A stretch of DNA of 41,625 nt. It comes from CAZZKJ01 sp964654695 (GTDB taxonomy: Bacteria > Krumholzibacteriota > Krumholzibacteriia > WVZY01). The notes below the pieces were generated by a model. That model was not told the DNA's origin and made no database searches. It saw nothing but the letters and a program-made list of their open reading frames with translations. Shown piece by piece: positions 8,425 to 17,192 of the stretch (positions are counted from its first letter, which is position 1; each line of letters opens with the position of its first letter). The DNA lies in assembly GCA_964654695.1 (NCBI GenBank), contig CAZZKJ010000021.1, positions 1 to 41,625 of the forward strand. Direction: 5' to 3'. A program made the position numbers and the translations under genes.

Positions 8425-8928
8425 ATGCATCGTGAAAGAGCACCGATTTATTATGACATTAAAGAACTCAAGCAATGCTTGGCTGATTCGTCTCCATCCG
8501 GATTGGTCCTTGCCAACGGGTGCTTCGATATTCTTCACGTCGGGCACATCAGGTACCTTTACGGCGCAAAAAAGCTGGGAGATTTTTTGTTGGTGGCTCT
8601 TAATGATGATTCAAGTACACGGCGGATAAAAGGACGGCACAGACCGGTTATGGCAGAATCGGATCGGGCGGAGATTCTAGCGGCTTTGGAAATGGTTGAT
8701 GCAGTGTTCGTGTTCGATAGCGACGATGTAGTGTCGATACTTGAGGAAATACAACCCTCGTTTCACGCCAAAGGGACCGACTATGATGTTGAAACCGTTC
8801 CGGAAATAGAAACTTCGAGAAAACTCGGTATAAAATGTGTAATAGTCGGCGATTCCAAGGATCATGCCAGCACCAGGATTCTCGAACGCATTAATGAATC
8901 ATATCACGATCGCGGCGCGGACGGCTGA
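8425..8928 (+). CDS. hldC: D-glycero-beta-D-manno-heptose 1-phosphate adenylyltransferase
   Basis: A 167-residue cytidylyltransferase-fold enzyme matching HldE domain II (RfaE2). It transfers AMP from ATP to heptose 1-phosphate to make ADP-heptose. The nucleotide-binding HxGH is HVGH at residues 38-41 in NGCFDILHVGHIRYL, and the second family motif RRIKGRHRPV is present near 66-75. ATG at 8425 has a good ribosome site, GGAGG at about 8413. It is translated just after hldA, so the two half-enzymes replace the fused HldE. Length and motifs are normal for the stand-alone form. Confidence 0.92.
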   Translation: MHRERAPIYYDIKELKQCLADSSPSGLVLANGCFDILHVGHIRYLYGAKKLGDFLLVALNDDSSTRRIKGRHRPVMAESDRAEILAALEMVDAVFVFDSDDVVSILEEIQPSFHAKGTDYDVETVPEIETSRKLGIKCVIVGDSKDHASTRILERINESYHDRGADG

Positions 8929-8999
8929 TAGTTATCACGAGCAGACAGAACATCGGGCGACGGCGGCAGGCCGGCACGGGGGAAGCCGAAAAAATCGGA

Positions 9000-10049
9000 A
9001 TGAAAAAGGCGATCCTTGCAATCAGGCTGCGGCAGCTCGGTGACATACTGGTGACGTTGCGCGCGGTTGAATCCTTAAAGCTGTCTTTTCCATCTCACAG
9101 GATGATTTTCATGATAGACAAAAACTATCATGAGCTTCTGAGCAGTGTTGATTTTATCGATGAGCTTTTATCTCCCCCGCCCTTAATAAAAAAACCAAGC
9201 GATCTTCTTGCATTCGCTGATTTCATAAGTGATTTGAGAAGAATGGGTATTGATCTGGTTCTGGATTTTCATTCCAATCCCCGCAGCGCTCTGATTTCAT
9301 TTTTATCGGCTGCGCCCAGGCGTTTCGGATTCGATGTAAGGGTGCGAAAAATATTCTATACCGACGTGGCGCCCAGGGCATTATTCAAAAACGGTCAAAA
9401 AGTAAAGTGGACATCTATTCAATCCGCGCTGATGCTTGCGAAGCAAGCTGGCGCCGCCGTTTCATTTGATGCAAGTATCCCTGCGTTGACCTCGAATCAT
9501 TCCGTAATAAAAGCAATTGAAGAAAAGTTTATAGCCATGGGACTGAAAGGGAGTCCAGTCGGATTGAATCCCGGCAATCCTTTTCCATCAAAAGCATGGT
9601 CTGAGGAGAATTTCATAGAGCTGGCGAAACGCCTGGCCGCTCTCGGCAGGCAGGTTGTAATCATGTGGGGACCGGGCGAAAAAAACCGGGCTCTTCAAAT
9701 CAAAACCGCGGCGGGCGAAGATGTGTTTGTCGCCCCGGAACTCCGGCTCGAGGATCTTCCGGAATTCCTGTCAAAATTTGCAGTGGTGGTGACGATCGAT
9801 TCTGGATTAAAACACATGGCCGTTGCTGCAGGAATTCCTACGGTTACGCTGTTCGGTCCCACGAGTCCGGACGAATGGCACACGGGAGGAGATAAAAGCA
9901 TTTTTATGAGTTTGAAACTCTCCTGTTCTCCCTGCCGTCTTCGAGAATGCCCTTTCGGATCGCCGTGTATGAGCGGCCTGACGGTGGATATGGTAATGAA
10001 CGTCCTCTATTCCGCTGGTGGAGATCGGAAAGATGATGTGGAGAAATAA
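9000..10049 (+). CDS. Glycosyltransferase family 9 (heptosyltransferase-like)
   Basis: A 349-residue GT9 protein, the third in this block. The opening AILAIRLRQLGDILVTLRAV has the G-D-x-l-v-T/t pattern, and the C-terminal half has IDSGLKHMAVAAGIPTVTLF followed by FGPTSPDEWH and CSPCRLRECP. This resembles WaaQ-type or general heptosyltransferases more than WaaF. It probably adds heptose or a related sugar to the LPS core on the cytoplasmic face. It follows hldC after a 71-base gap and lies 3 bases before the GT2 gene. Exact acceptor and donor are not decidable from the sequence. Confidence 0.85.
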   Translation: MKKAILAIRLRQLGDILVTLRAVESLKLSFPSHRMIFMIDKNYHELLSSVDFIDELLSPPPLIKKPSDLLAFADFISDLRRMGIDLVLDFHSNPRSALISFLSAAPRRFGFDVRVRKIFYTDVAPRALFKNGQKVKWTSIQSALMLAKQAGAAVSFDASIPALTSNHSVIKAIEEKFIAMGLKGSPVGLNPGNPFPSKAWSEENFIELAKRLAALGRQVVIMWGPGEKNRALQIKTAAGEDVFVAPELRLEDLPEFLSKFAVVVTIDSGLKHMAVAAGIPTVTLFGPTSPDEWHTGGDKSIFMSLKLSCSPCRLRECPFGSPCMSGLTVDMVMNVLYSAGGDRKDDVEK

Positions 10050-10052
10050 GAA

Positions 10053-10796
10053 ATGGATTTGAAAAACATCACAGCTATAGTTACATGCCTAAACGAAGAA
10101 AACAACATCGCAAACTGCCTGGCCTGCTTTGAGGATATGGGGGAGGTGATTTTGGTCGATTCATTCAGCACCGACGGAACTCTCGAGTCCGCGAGAAATT
10201 ATCCGGCGGCCATTTTCACGCGCAGGTATGACTCGGCTGCATCTCAAAAGAATTGGGCAATAGAAAAGGCACGGTACGGTTGGATTCTTATACTCGATGC
10301 GGATGAAGAATTAAGCGCTGAACTGCAGCAGGAGATTCGATGTCTCGATGCACGCACTGCCGCTGATGGCTTCTGGATCAAGCGTTCGAGCAGATACCTC
10401 GGAAGAACGATAAAGCACTGCGGATGGCAGCGCGATAAGGTTCTTCGTTTGTTCAAAAAAGGAAAGGGAATATATAAAGACTGCGAAGTTCACGAAGAAA
10501 TCGTGCTCAATGGACGAGCGGAAATGATGATGAACAAGATTATTCACCATCCGTATCGGGATGTGCGCCATCATCTGGAAAAAATGCAGGATTATACCAG
10601 CAGAGGGGCGGTGGATTACAATCGCAGCGGGGGACGGCATGCGCTGGCGGGGATGATTTTGCATCCGCCGTTCAGGTTCCTCCGCATGTATTTGCTGCAA
10701 GGAGGTTTCCTGGATGGTTTGCAAGGATTGGTTCTCTGTTTTTTATCGGCATACGGAGTGTTTCTCAAGTATTCAAAAGCCAGAAAGATCATATAG
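10053..10796 (+). CDS. Glycosyltransferase family 2, LPS-core type (WaaE/KdtX-like)
   Basis: A 247-residue GT-A enzyme. Seen: the GT2 opening AIVTCLNEENNIANCL, the motif VDSFSTDGTLE in place of the usual V-D-x-x-S-x-D, and the metal/nucleotide-binding D-x-D-like ILDADEEL near residue 90. The region SQKNWAIEKARYGWI and the short length are typical of the WaaE/KdtX group, which adds a beta-glucose to the heptose of the LPS inner core. The C-terminal part (residues about 195-240) is hydrophobic and probably associates with the membrane. Its stop overlaps the start of the next gene by one base. The sugar specificity is inferred. Confidence 0.85.
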   Translation: MDLKNITAIVTCLNEENNIANCLACFEDMGEVILVDSFSTDGTLESARNYPAAIFTRRYDSAASQKNWAIEKARYGWILILDADEELSAELQQEIRCLDARTAADGFWIKRSSRYLGRTIKHCGWQRDKVLRLFKKGKGIYKDCEVHEEIVLNGRAEMMMNKIIHHPYRDVRHHLEKMQDYTSRGAVDYNRSGGRHALAGMILHPPFRFLRMYLLQGGFLDGLQGLVLCFLSAYGVFLKYSKARKII

Positions 10797-11920
10797 TGGC
10801 AAAGACAAAAATGAAATCCGTATGTTTTTTCGGGGGCTATGAAGATAATTATCCACGCTGCGAAGTGCTGCGGAAGGGCCTGGAAAACGAGGGATTCGCC
10901 GTCGAGGAATGCAGGGTGCGCCATACGATGAAAATATTCAACCGCTATCCCAGGCTCCTATGGAAATACGTGAAAATGAAAAATAACTTTGATATCATTT
11001 TCGTTCCGGTTTTCAGGCATAAAGATGTTCCACTTGCGTGGATTCTCGGCCGGATGTCGGGCAAGAAAATAATATTCGATCCGTTGGTTTCGCGTTATGA
11101 GACTAAGATCAAGGACAAACAAGATGCGCCAGATAGATCGTTTCAGTCCTGGTACAACCGCCGGATCGATTCCGTTTCCCTGAACCTGCCCGACCTGGTC
11201 CTGGCGGATACTGAGGAGCATGCTCTTTATTATGCCGGTGAGTTCGGTGTGCCGGAAAGCAGGATCAGAGTTCTTCCGGTAGGTTATGATGACCAAGTAT
11301 TCTCCGCCGCCGCAAGGCATCGGGAGAATGGGCGTGATTCATGCGTGATTCTTTTCTATGGTAGTTATCTGCCGCTTCACGGCGTGGATACTATTATTAA
11401 TGCCGCCGCTTTTCTGCGGGATAGGCATGATATAAGAATAGAACTGATCGGAGACGGACAAACCTGCCCTCGGGTCCGGAAACTTGCCGAGCAGGCCAAG
11501 CTTGAAAATGTGAAATTTCTACCAAGAGTTTCATACGAATCTCTGCCGGATTACATTAACAAAGCGGATGTCTGTCTGGGCATCTTTGGACGAAGCGAGA
11601 AAGCGCTTAGGGTTGTTCCCAACAAGATATATCAATGTCTTGCCATGGCAAAAGCGGTAATTACGGCGAATACTGCAGCCGTGTCCGCTGTTTTTGAGCA
11701 TGAAAGAAACATAATTCTTGTGCCGCCGGGCGATCCCGAAGCTCTGGCCGCGGAAATCCAGCGGCTGGCTGATGATGCCGATTTGCGCGGACTGCTGGGA
11801 AGAAACGGTTTTGCCGCCGTAGGCGATAAATATTCCTGCGCGGGTATAGGAAAAGAATTCAAACGTATATTGGAAGATGTTTTTGAGGAAGAGTTTTCGA
11901 AAAGGGCCGGCGATGATTGA
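10796..11920 (+). CDS. Glycosyltransferase family 4
   Basis: A 374-residue GT-B enzyme of the GT4 group. The C-terminal donor domain is recognisable from FYGSYLPLHGVDTIINAAA to the ILVPPGDPEALAAEI segment near the end. The region that normally holds E-x7-E reads VVPNKIYQCLAMAKAVI, so the first glutamate is missing; the N-K-I-Y-Q-x-L-A-M form occurs in many GT4 enzymes. The GTG at 10796 (overlapping the previous TAG by one base) is taken as start; ATG at 10811 is an alternative. It continues the LPS-core block. Donor and acceptor are unknown. Confidence 0.8.
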   Translation: MAKTKMKSVCFFGGYEDNYPRCEVLRKGLENEGFAVEECRVRHTMKIFNRYPRLLWKYVKMKNNFDIIFVPVFRHKDVPLAWILGRMSGKKIIFDPLVSRYETKIKDKQDAPDRSFQSWYNRRIDSVSLNLPDLVLADTEEHALYYAGEFGVPESRIRVLPVGYDDQVFSAAARHRENGRDSCVILFYGSYLPLHGVDTIINAAAFLRDRHDIRIELIGDGQTCPRVRKLAEQAKLENVKFLPRVSYESLPDYINKADVCLGIFGRSEKALRVVPNKIYQCLAMAKAVITANTAAVSAVFEHERNIILVPPGDPEALAAEIQRLADDADLRGLLGRNGFAAVGDKYSCAGIGKEFKRILEDVFEEEFSKRAGDD

Positions 11921-13025
11921 GATTTCCGGTTTGAATGGACGGATCCTGATGGTTTCTTCCGAGCGCTCCTGGCGCGGTGGGGAAGTTCAGGTATATCTCC
12001 TGATGAAAGGACTGAGGGAAAAAGGAATCGATTCTTCTCTCGCCGCCCCATCTGGGAGCGCAATCGCGCTTTGCGCTGCAGCTGAAAAATTCGAAGTATT
12101 TCAGGCACCTTTTGTTGGAGACCTGGATATTATGAGCATCCTGCGCCTGCGAAGTATCGTCAAAAAACGCAGCTTCAGTATAATTCACACGCACTCGGCT
12201 CATGCCCACGGCGCGGCCCTGCTTTCAATAAAAGGACTTCGCAAAAGGCCTTCTCTGGTCATCACGCGGAGGGTCAGTTTTGAAACGGGAAAAACTCTAT
12301 TCAGCCGCATCAAGTACAAACACGGAGCGGATCTCTACATCGCTATTTCTGCCGGCGTAAAGGAATCGTTGGTCAAGGCGGGGATAAAAAGGGAATTGAT
12401 CCAGGTAATCCCCAGCGGTATGGATACTGCCAGGGTCGATGGGTTAAGAAAAAAGGACCGCATTTTAAAGGAATTTTCGATTCCGGAAAACGCCAGACTG
12501 GTTGGAACCATAGGGGCTCTGACGGCTAATAAAGCCCAAGACGATCTGCTAAAGGCGGCCGCGGGTGTGCTGAGAGTATTTTCCAACACGCGGTTTATAA
12601 TAACCGGGGAAGGCGAACGGTACGATATGCTAAAGTCGCTTGCGCAGAACTTGGGAATAGAGGATAAAGTTATTTTCACGGGATTCAGGGCTGATGCCAT
12701 GGATATATTAGCTTCTCTGGACTGTTTTGTAATATCATCCATTCACGAGGGACTTTGCACTTCTATCATGGATGCCCAGGCCGCTGGCATTCCCGTGGTT
12801 GCCACGCGGACTGGCGGCATCCCGGATCTGATCGCCGACGGAGAAACCGGACTCCTGGTGCCTCCGGGTAAACCTGAAGAACTGGCCCAGGGAATTTGTT
12901 CGCTGTTGGGGGACGCCGTTTTTTCGAAGAGGTGTTCCGATGCCGCACGCAAGAAGATAGCCGCGTACGATTATCGCTTGATGGTGGACAGAACCATGGA
13001 TGCCTACGCGGGCATTAACAGATGA
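11913..13025 (+). CDS. Glycosyltransferase family 4
   Basis: A 370-residue GT4 retaining glycosyltransferase. The N-terminal acceptor domain opens ILMVSSERSWRGGEVQVYLL, and the donor domain carries VIPSGMDTARV, EGERYDML and the E-x7-acid motif in HEGLCTSIMDAQAAGIPVV (Asp instead of the second Glu), then GLLVPPGKPEELA. The ATG at 11913 overlaps the previous stop by 8 bases and fits the protein family better than an upstream in-frame ATG at 11877. It is the last gene of the LPS-core block; an 85-base gap follows. The sugar is unknown. Confidence 0.85.
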   Translation: MIEISGLNGRILMVSSERSWRGGEVQVYLLMKGLREKGIDSSLAAPSGSAIALCAAAEKFEVFQAPFVGDLDIMSILRLRSIVKKRSFSIIHTHSAHAHGAALLSIKGLRKRPSLVITRRVSFETGKTLFSRIKYKHGADLYIAISAGVKESLVKAGIKRELIQVIPSGMDTARVDGLRKKDRILKEFSIPENARLVGTIGALTANKAQDDLLKAAAGVLRVFSNTRFIITGEGERYDMLKSLAQNLGIEDKVIFTGFRADAMDILASLDCFVISSIHEGLCTSIMDAQAAGIPVVATRTGGIPDLIADGETGLLVPPGKPEELAQGICSLLGDAVFSKRCSDAARKKIAAYDYRLMVDRTMDAYAGINR

Positions 13026-13061
13026 TGGATCCTTTTTGAGCGCTGAGAAGCTTGAAAATGT

Positions 13062-13091
13062 TTGTCGCCGTGTGATTCTAGCATGTATATT
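13062..13091 (+). promoter_or_regulatory. Possible promoter before the DUF3108 gene
   Basis: TTGTCG (13062-13067) and TATATT (13086-13091) are 18 bases apart. The -10 is good and the -35 moderate. The start would lie only about 12 bases before ATG 13111, which has no visible ribosome site, so the transcript may have a very short leader. Confidence 0.3.
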
Positions 13092-13110
13092 GCACTATGA
13101 CTGATAAGCT

Positions 13111-14019
13111 ATGCCTGTAGCAAATATATATAAGTTGTTTATTGAGAACAGATGGATCTGGTTTGGATATTTTCTGCTCTTGAGCTTGTTTTCAGATACG
13201 AAAGCCGGAGAAAACACGCCTGATTCAACCGCACTTGATTCAACTGCGGCGGTGCGGAATTATGCAGCGGCCGATACGACCGATTCGCTGGGTTTCGGGG
13301 ATGAATCCGATTCATTAAGGCTCTATGGGTCCGACATAAAGCCTCAGTTCGTCGGTTTTGGGGAGGGAGAGAAACTTGTATTCAGTATTCAATACGGAAT
13401 TGTAAAAGCGGGTGAGGCAACGCTGGAAATTCGCAACATAGCTATCATTGATAATAAGCCGGCATATCATATTATTTCGGATGCAAGATCGAGCGATGTA
13501 TTCGCAATGATTTACAAGGTGCATGATCGGTACGAATCTTTCATGGATACGACGCGCCTGGTTAGTCTCCGTTATGAGAAACATCTTCGAGAAGGAAAGT
13601 ACAAGAAGGATGAAATAGTCCATTTCGATCATTCGGCGTTGAAGGCGTTTTATAAAGATAAAGTCATTCAAATAAATCCTGGAACCCAAGATGTGCTTTC
13701 CGCTTTGTATTACGTGCGAACTCTGCCTCTTGAGATGGGAAAACCTATCGCCATTGCCAATCACACCGACGGCAAAAATTACCCCCTGCTTGTAAGAACT
13801 CTTCGTAAAGAGAGGATATCTGTTGAAGCGGGCACTTTTGACTGCATAGTGGTGGAACCGCTGCTTCAAAATAGCGGAGTTTTCAAGCATAAAGGCAAGT
13901 TGACGGTCTGGCTAACGGATGATAAGTATAAGATTCCCGTCCTAATGAAAAGCAAGGTCGTAATAGGCTCGATCGCGGCAATCCTGAAAAGCTATAAACT
14001 CTCGAGCAAGGTTGATTGA
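13111..14019 (+). CDS. DUF3108 domain envelope protein of unknown function
   Basis: A 302-residue predicted exported protein. Residues 1-35 carry an N-terminal hydrophobic segment (WIWFGYFLLLSLFS) ending near TKAGEN, a likely signal peptide or anchor. Residues about 36-75 are a low-complexity linker rich in D, S, T and A (DSTALDSTAAV and similar). From about 82 to the end the protein matches my memory of the DUF3108 pattern: GEGEKLVFSIQYGIVKAGEA, then D-R-Y-E-S-F and a beta-rich fold, probably periplasmic. DUF3108 proteins have no assigned reaction. The next gene starts within its stop codon, so the two are translationally coupled. Confidence 0.7.
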   Translation: MPVANIYKLFIENRWIWFGYFLLLSLFSDTKAGENTPDSTALDSTAAVRNYAAADTTDSLGFGDESDSLRLYGSDIKPQFVGFGEGEKLVFSIQYGIVKAGEATLEIRNIAIIDNKPAYHIISDARSSDVFAMIYKVHDRYESFMDTTRLVSLRYEKHLREGKYKKDEIVHFDHSALKAFYKDKVIQINPGTQDVLSALYYVRTLPLEMGKPIAIANHTDGKNYPLLVRTLRKERISVEAGTFDCIVVEPLLQNSGVFKHKGKLTVWLTDDKYKIPVLMKSKVVIGSIAAILKSYKLSSKVD

Positions 14020-14984
14020 TGGGCAGCAAATATGAAGAAGAAGATCTGTCGAAAGTGCGGCCGATCAGCATAGCCGGCAGGAATTCCAAGATCAATGTCG
14101 ATGCACTGGTCGATCCGGATATGGTTCCTTGCTCCGAACATGACCGGTCCATGGGCCGGTTGTCGGACATGATCCCGGATGTTCTGGCCGGCTCCGCTAT
14201 AAAGCGGGTTGCCGCATCGCTTATAGAGGCGAAAAAAGCAAAACGCCCGATAATTTGGCTGTTGGGGGCGCATGTGATCAAGTGCGGGCTTTCTCTCTAT
14301 TTGCGGTCTCTGATGCGCGAAGGGTTTATTACTTCCATTGCAGCCGCGGGTGCTGCTCTCATTCACGATTCCGAGCTGTCTTTTTACGGCAAGACATCCG
14401 AGGACGTTGCGGCGGAGCTTTCCTCGGGTAGATTCGGTATGTCGAAGGAGACGTCGGAACGTTTTGTGGATATGCTCAATTATGCCGACGGCAGCGGTAT
14501 GGGATTGGGAGAAGGCGCCGGCAGCTACATTATAGATTCCGGAGCTCCTTATGGGAATGTAAGCATATTTGCCGGAGCATTCGACAAATCAATTCCGGCG
14601 ACTGTTCACATCGCTTTTGGAACCGATATCGTGCATCAACATCCTTCTTTTCCCGCCCGCATAGCAGGCGAGCTTACGATGAAGGATTTTCGCATCTTCA
14701 CAAAGGTTGTCGGGGAGGCGTTCGACCGGGGCGTCATTATCGTGTTCGGATCGGCCGTCATAATGCCGGAGGTATTTCTCAAAGCTGTATCAATCAATTA
14801 CAATCTGGATAGAACTCCCAAAGGGATCACAGTTGCTGCTTTCGATATGTCCCATCAATATCGCGTTTCAGAAAACATTCTGAGACGGCCGTTTCCCGAA
14901 GGGACGCAGAGTTATTCTATTACCGGCCACCATGAACTCATGCTGCCGATTCTTTACCGCCTGCTCAAAGAGGAGCGATCATAA
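14019..14984 (+). CDS. Conserved protein, distantly deoxyhypusine-synthase-like
   Basis: A 321-residue cytoplasmic protein (no signal or membrane segment). The best-defined part is WLLGAHVIKCGLSLYLRSL, then ITSIAAAGAALIHDSEL and GKTSEDVAAEL, with FGMSKETSERF after it. The order L-G-A-x-x-x-x-G-hydrophobic, then (S/T/A)-x-GA-x-x-x-HD, resembles the NAD-binding core of deoxyhypusine synthase, but I cannot confirm homology by eye and eIF5A is not a bacterial protein. I recall similar unannotated proteins in deltaproteobacteria. The start is ATG 14019, overlapping the previous TGA by one base; TTG 14016 is unlikely. Function unknown; location suggests an envelope or sugar role only by association. 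Confidence 0.6.
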   Translation: MGSKYEEEDLSKVRPISIAGRNSKINVDALVDPDMVPCSEHDRSMGRLSDMIPDVLAGSAIKRVAASLIEAKKAKRPIIWLLGAHVIKCGLSLYLRSLMREGFITSIAAAGAALIHDSELSFYGKTSEDVAAELSSGRFGMSKETSERFVDMLNYADGSGMGLGEGAGSYIIDSGAPYGNVSIFAGAFDKSIPATVHIAFGTDIVHQHPSFPARIAGELTMKDFRIFTKVVGEAFDRGVIIVFGSAVIMPEVFLKAVSINYNLDRTPKGITVAAFDMSHQYRVSENILRRPFPEGTQSYSITGHHELMLPILYRLLKEERS

Positions 14985-15040
14985 ACCTGGTATCATGAGG
15001 ATTCTGAGACAATATGTTCTCTGTGGGCCCTTCTGTGCTC

Positions 15041-15069
15041 TTGACATGTTGGCTGAACGCGGGTATTCT
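15041..15069 (+). promoter_or_regulatory. Consensus-like promoter before the oxidoreductase gene
   Basis: TTGACA (15041-15046) is a perfect -35 and TATTCT (15064-15069) a fair -10, with the ideal 17-base spacer. It lies about 50 bases before ATG 15120 and would drive the two-gene unit 15120-17105 separately from the genes before it. Confidence 0.65.
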
Positions 15070-15119
15070 ACCGGAGGCGCGATGGAAGCGCATTTTTTAT
15101 TTAAACAACCCGAACAACC

Positions 15120-16154
15120 ATGAAAACTCCAGGATCATCCAATAAGCTGCGCGCAGCGATAATCGGGCTTGGCAAAATGGGACTTGTGCATGCCTCCACT
15201 ATCGCAACTCATCCCGATATCGAACTGAGCGCGTTCTGCGATACATCGAAATTCATGCTTCAGGCCCTGAAAGCGTTCTTTCCAGGGATCAGATTTTATG
15301 GCGATTATGAGGAGATGCTGGCAAAAGAACCTCTTGATGTCGTTTACATAACGACCCCTACAGGATTACACGGCAAAATATCCGGCGCATGCGCCGGAGC
15401 CGGCAAACACATTTTTGTAGAAAAGCCGCTGGCAACAAATTTGGACGAAGCCGAGCAGGTTGTCGGCAGTATCAGAAAGAACCGGATCAAGAGCCAGGTA
15501 GGATATGTGTGCAGGTATTCACCTACATTCGAGAAGGCCAAGGAAATATTGGATTCAGGGGTTATCGGCAGGATTCTTGGTTTTGGTTCGGTGAAGTACT
15601 CCAGCGATGTGCAGCGAAAAGTGGAAAAAAGCTGGAGGTTCATGCGAAAGGCTTCCGGGGGCGGCGGTGGGGTGGTTAATGAATTCGCATGCCACGGAGT
15701 GGATCTTCTCGTTTGGCTTTTCGGAGAACCCCGCGGTGTGGAAGCAAAGCTTGAAAGCTGGTATTCCTCGGATGTCGAAGATTATGTCCATGCGTTTTTC
15801 GACTACGGTGATTTTTCCGGGTGGATTGATTCCAGCTGGTCCATGCAGGATTTCCGCAAGCCTTATACAAGAATTGAAGTAACCGGAGACAACGGTAAGA
15901 TGACGGTTACCGATTCCGAAATCAGGTGGTTGATCGCCAGGCCTCATGCCGGCTGCGGGGCGGGATGGTTTTCTATGAACATAACCGAACTTTACAAACC
16001 GGTTCGTATTTTCGTCGGCGATATAATGTTTACCAGGCAGGCCGATGCTTTTATCGACGATATCAAAGGCGGGCGGCCTTCCCGGTGCGATGCTGAAGAT
16101 GCTTTGCGCACTCAGAGAGTTCTTGAATCCATCCATTCACAGAATAAAAGTTGA
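15120..16154 (+). CDS. Gfo/Idh/MocA family NAD(P)-dependent oxidoreductase
   Basis: A 344-residue cytoplasmic sugar or sugar-nucleotide dehydrogenase of the Gfo/Idh/MocA family. N-terminal Rossmann domain: AAIIGLGKMGLVHA binds the dinucleotide, TTPTGLHG follows, and the conserved catalytic-lysine motif is VEKPLA. The C-terminal alpha/beta domain has FACHGVDLLVWLFGEP, matching the family's H-x-x-D-x-x-x-W/L-x-x-G motif. Length is typical. It is the first gene behind the 15041 promoter, with the gene at 16200 46 bases downstream. The pair probably acts on one sugar; the substrate cannot be read from sequence. Confidence 0.88.
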   Translation: MKTPGSSNKLRAAIIGLGKMGLVHASTIATHPDIELSAFCDTSKFMLQALKAFFPGIRFYGDYEEMLAKEPLDVVYITTPTGLHGKISGACAGAGKHIFVEKPLATNLDEAEQVVGSIRKNRIKSQVGYVCRYSPTFEKAKEILDSGVIGRILGFGSVKYSSDVQRKVEKSWRFMRKASGGGGGVVNEFACHGVDLLVWLFGEPRGVEAKLESWYSSDVEDYVHAFFDYGDFSGWIDSSWSMQDFRKPYTRIEVTGDNGKMTVTDSEIRWLIARPHAGCGAGWFSMNITELYKPVRIFVGDIMFTRQADAFIDDIKGGRPSRCDAEDALRTQRVLESIHSQNKS

Positions 16155-16199
16155 TTGCTTTTAATGTTTTTGGCGTCCGAAGACAGCAAGGGACAATAA

Positions 16200-17105
16200 G
16201 TGAAAAGTGAATCGAACATGCTCGACCGCATAATACTCGGCGACAACCAGTTTTTCGCGGTAAACCACCGGTCGCAGGAAATCAGCTTCGCTCAGGCTGA
16301 AAGATTCTCGAAGGATGAAGCCATTTTATCCGTTATGCGGACCGCGCGCTCCCGGGGCATAAACGCGATGATGCTGCATTCTCATCCGCGCGCCGAGAAT
16401 ATATGCGATGCCCTGCGGGCGGCGCCGGAGAAATGGAATGATTTTCATTTATACCCCTGCATACCTTACGCTTTTAAGTACGTAATGGCATTGAACGAAA
16501 AAGGATTCTACCCGGTTCTTATCGACCAGATCAAAAAAGCCGGCGTCGGCGCCAGCCTGTCGATGTTTATGACCGGAGGGCTGGGTCTCGCTACCGGGGA
16601 TTATTTTAAACTGATACAGGTTCTTGTTGATTTGGAGATGCAGATTTTCAGGGATGTTCCCGTAAGGGTAGTATTCCTGCATAATATTGTCGTGGACCTG
16701 CTCCTTGCCCTGGATATAAAAGGGCTTTTCAAATTTTTCGCGGACTATATCAAGGAAAAACACGGCGCAAGGCCAGGATTCGGCAGCCTCAATCTGCCGC
16801 TTCTAACAGAAAAGCTTGCCTCCGAGGAAGTGAGAAACGCTGCGATTATGACGTCGGTCAATAAGACCGGATTTTTTATGAATCCTTCTCAAAGGGCATG
16901 CGAGGAGATTCTTTTGAACGGCAGGTTCGATATTGTAGCCATGTCCATTTTGGCCTCGGGGGCGATTCCTGCTCCGGAAGCCTTTCCATATGCCGCTTCC
17001 TTCCCTGCAGTGAAAAGCCTGCTTTTTGGAGCTTCACGCTCCGAGACGATGGAGAAAAGCCTCAGTATTATTCACAGCCTGGATTCCGGAAGCACGAAAA
17101 CATGA
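16200..17105 (+). CDS. Conserved protein of unknown function, possibly aldo/keto-reductase-like TIM barrel
   Basis: A 301-residue soluble protein that I cannot place in a named family. It begins IILGDNQFFAVNHRS; the region SVMRTARSRGINAMMLHSH and the C-terminal FGASRSETMEKSLSII resemble in pattern the first strand-helix and the phosphate-binding end of aldo/keto-reductase-like barrels, but no full catalytic tetrad is evident to me. Start is GTG 16200, with AAGGGA at about 16188; ATG 16218 is an alternative. It follows the Gfo/Idh oxidoreductase in the same unit, so it may act on the same sugar. The assignment is weak. Confidence 0.6.
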   Translation: MKSESNMLDRIILGDNQFFAVNHRSQEISFAQAERFSKDEAILSVMRTARSRGINAMMLHSHPRAENICDALRAAPEKWNDFHLYPCIPYAFKYVMALNEKGFYPVLIDQIKKAGVGASLSMFMTGGLGLATGDYFKLIQVLVDLEMQIFRDVPVRVVFLHNIVVDLLLALDIKGLFKFFADYIKEKHGARPGFGSLNLPLLTEKLASEEVRNAAIMTSVNKTGFFMNPSQRACEEILLNGRFDIVAMSILASGAIPAPEAFPYAASFPAVKSLLFGASRSETMEKSLSIIHSLDSGSTKT

Positions 17106-17134
17106 GGCTCCCGGTTCGATTGTGTTGATTGGTC

Positions 17135-17163
17135 TTGACAAAATGCGTTTATACTGCTAAAAT
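17135..17163 (+). promoter_or_regulatory. Strong consensus promoter of the exopolysaccharide leader
   Basis: TTGACA (17135-17140) and TAAAAT (17158-17163) with an exact 17-base spacer: the best sigma-70-type promoter in the window. Transcription should begin near 17170, about 200 bases before the first priming-transferase gene, so the transcript has a long leader (see the two terminator entries). Confidence 0.75.
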
Positions 17164-17192
17164 ACTTTGGATTAGTCATTGGAGGTAACACA

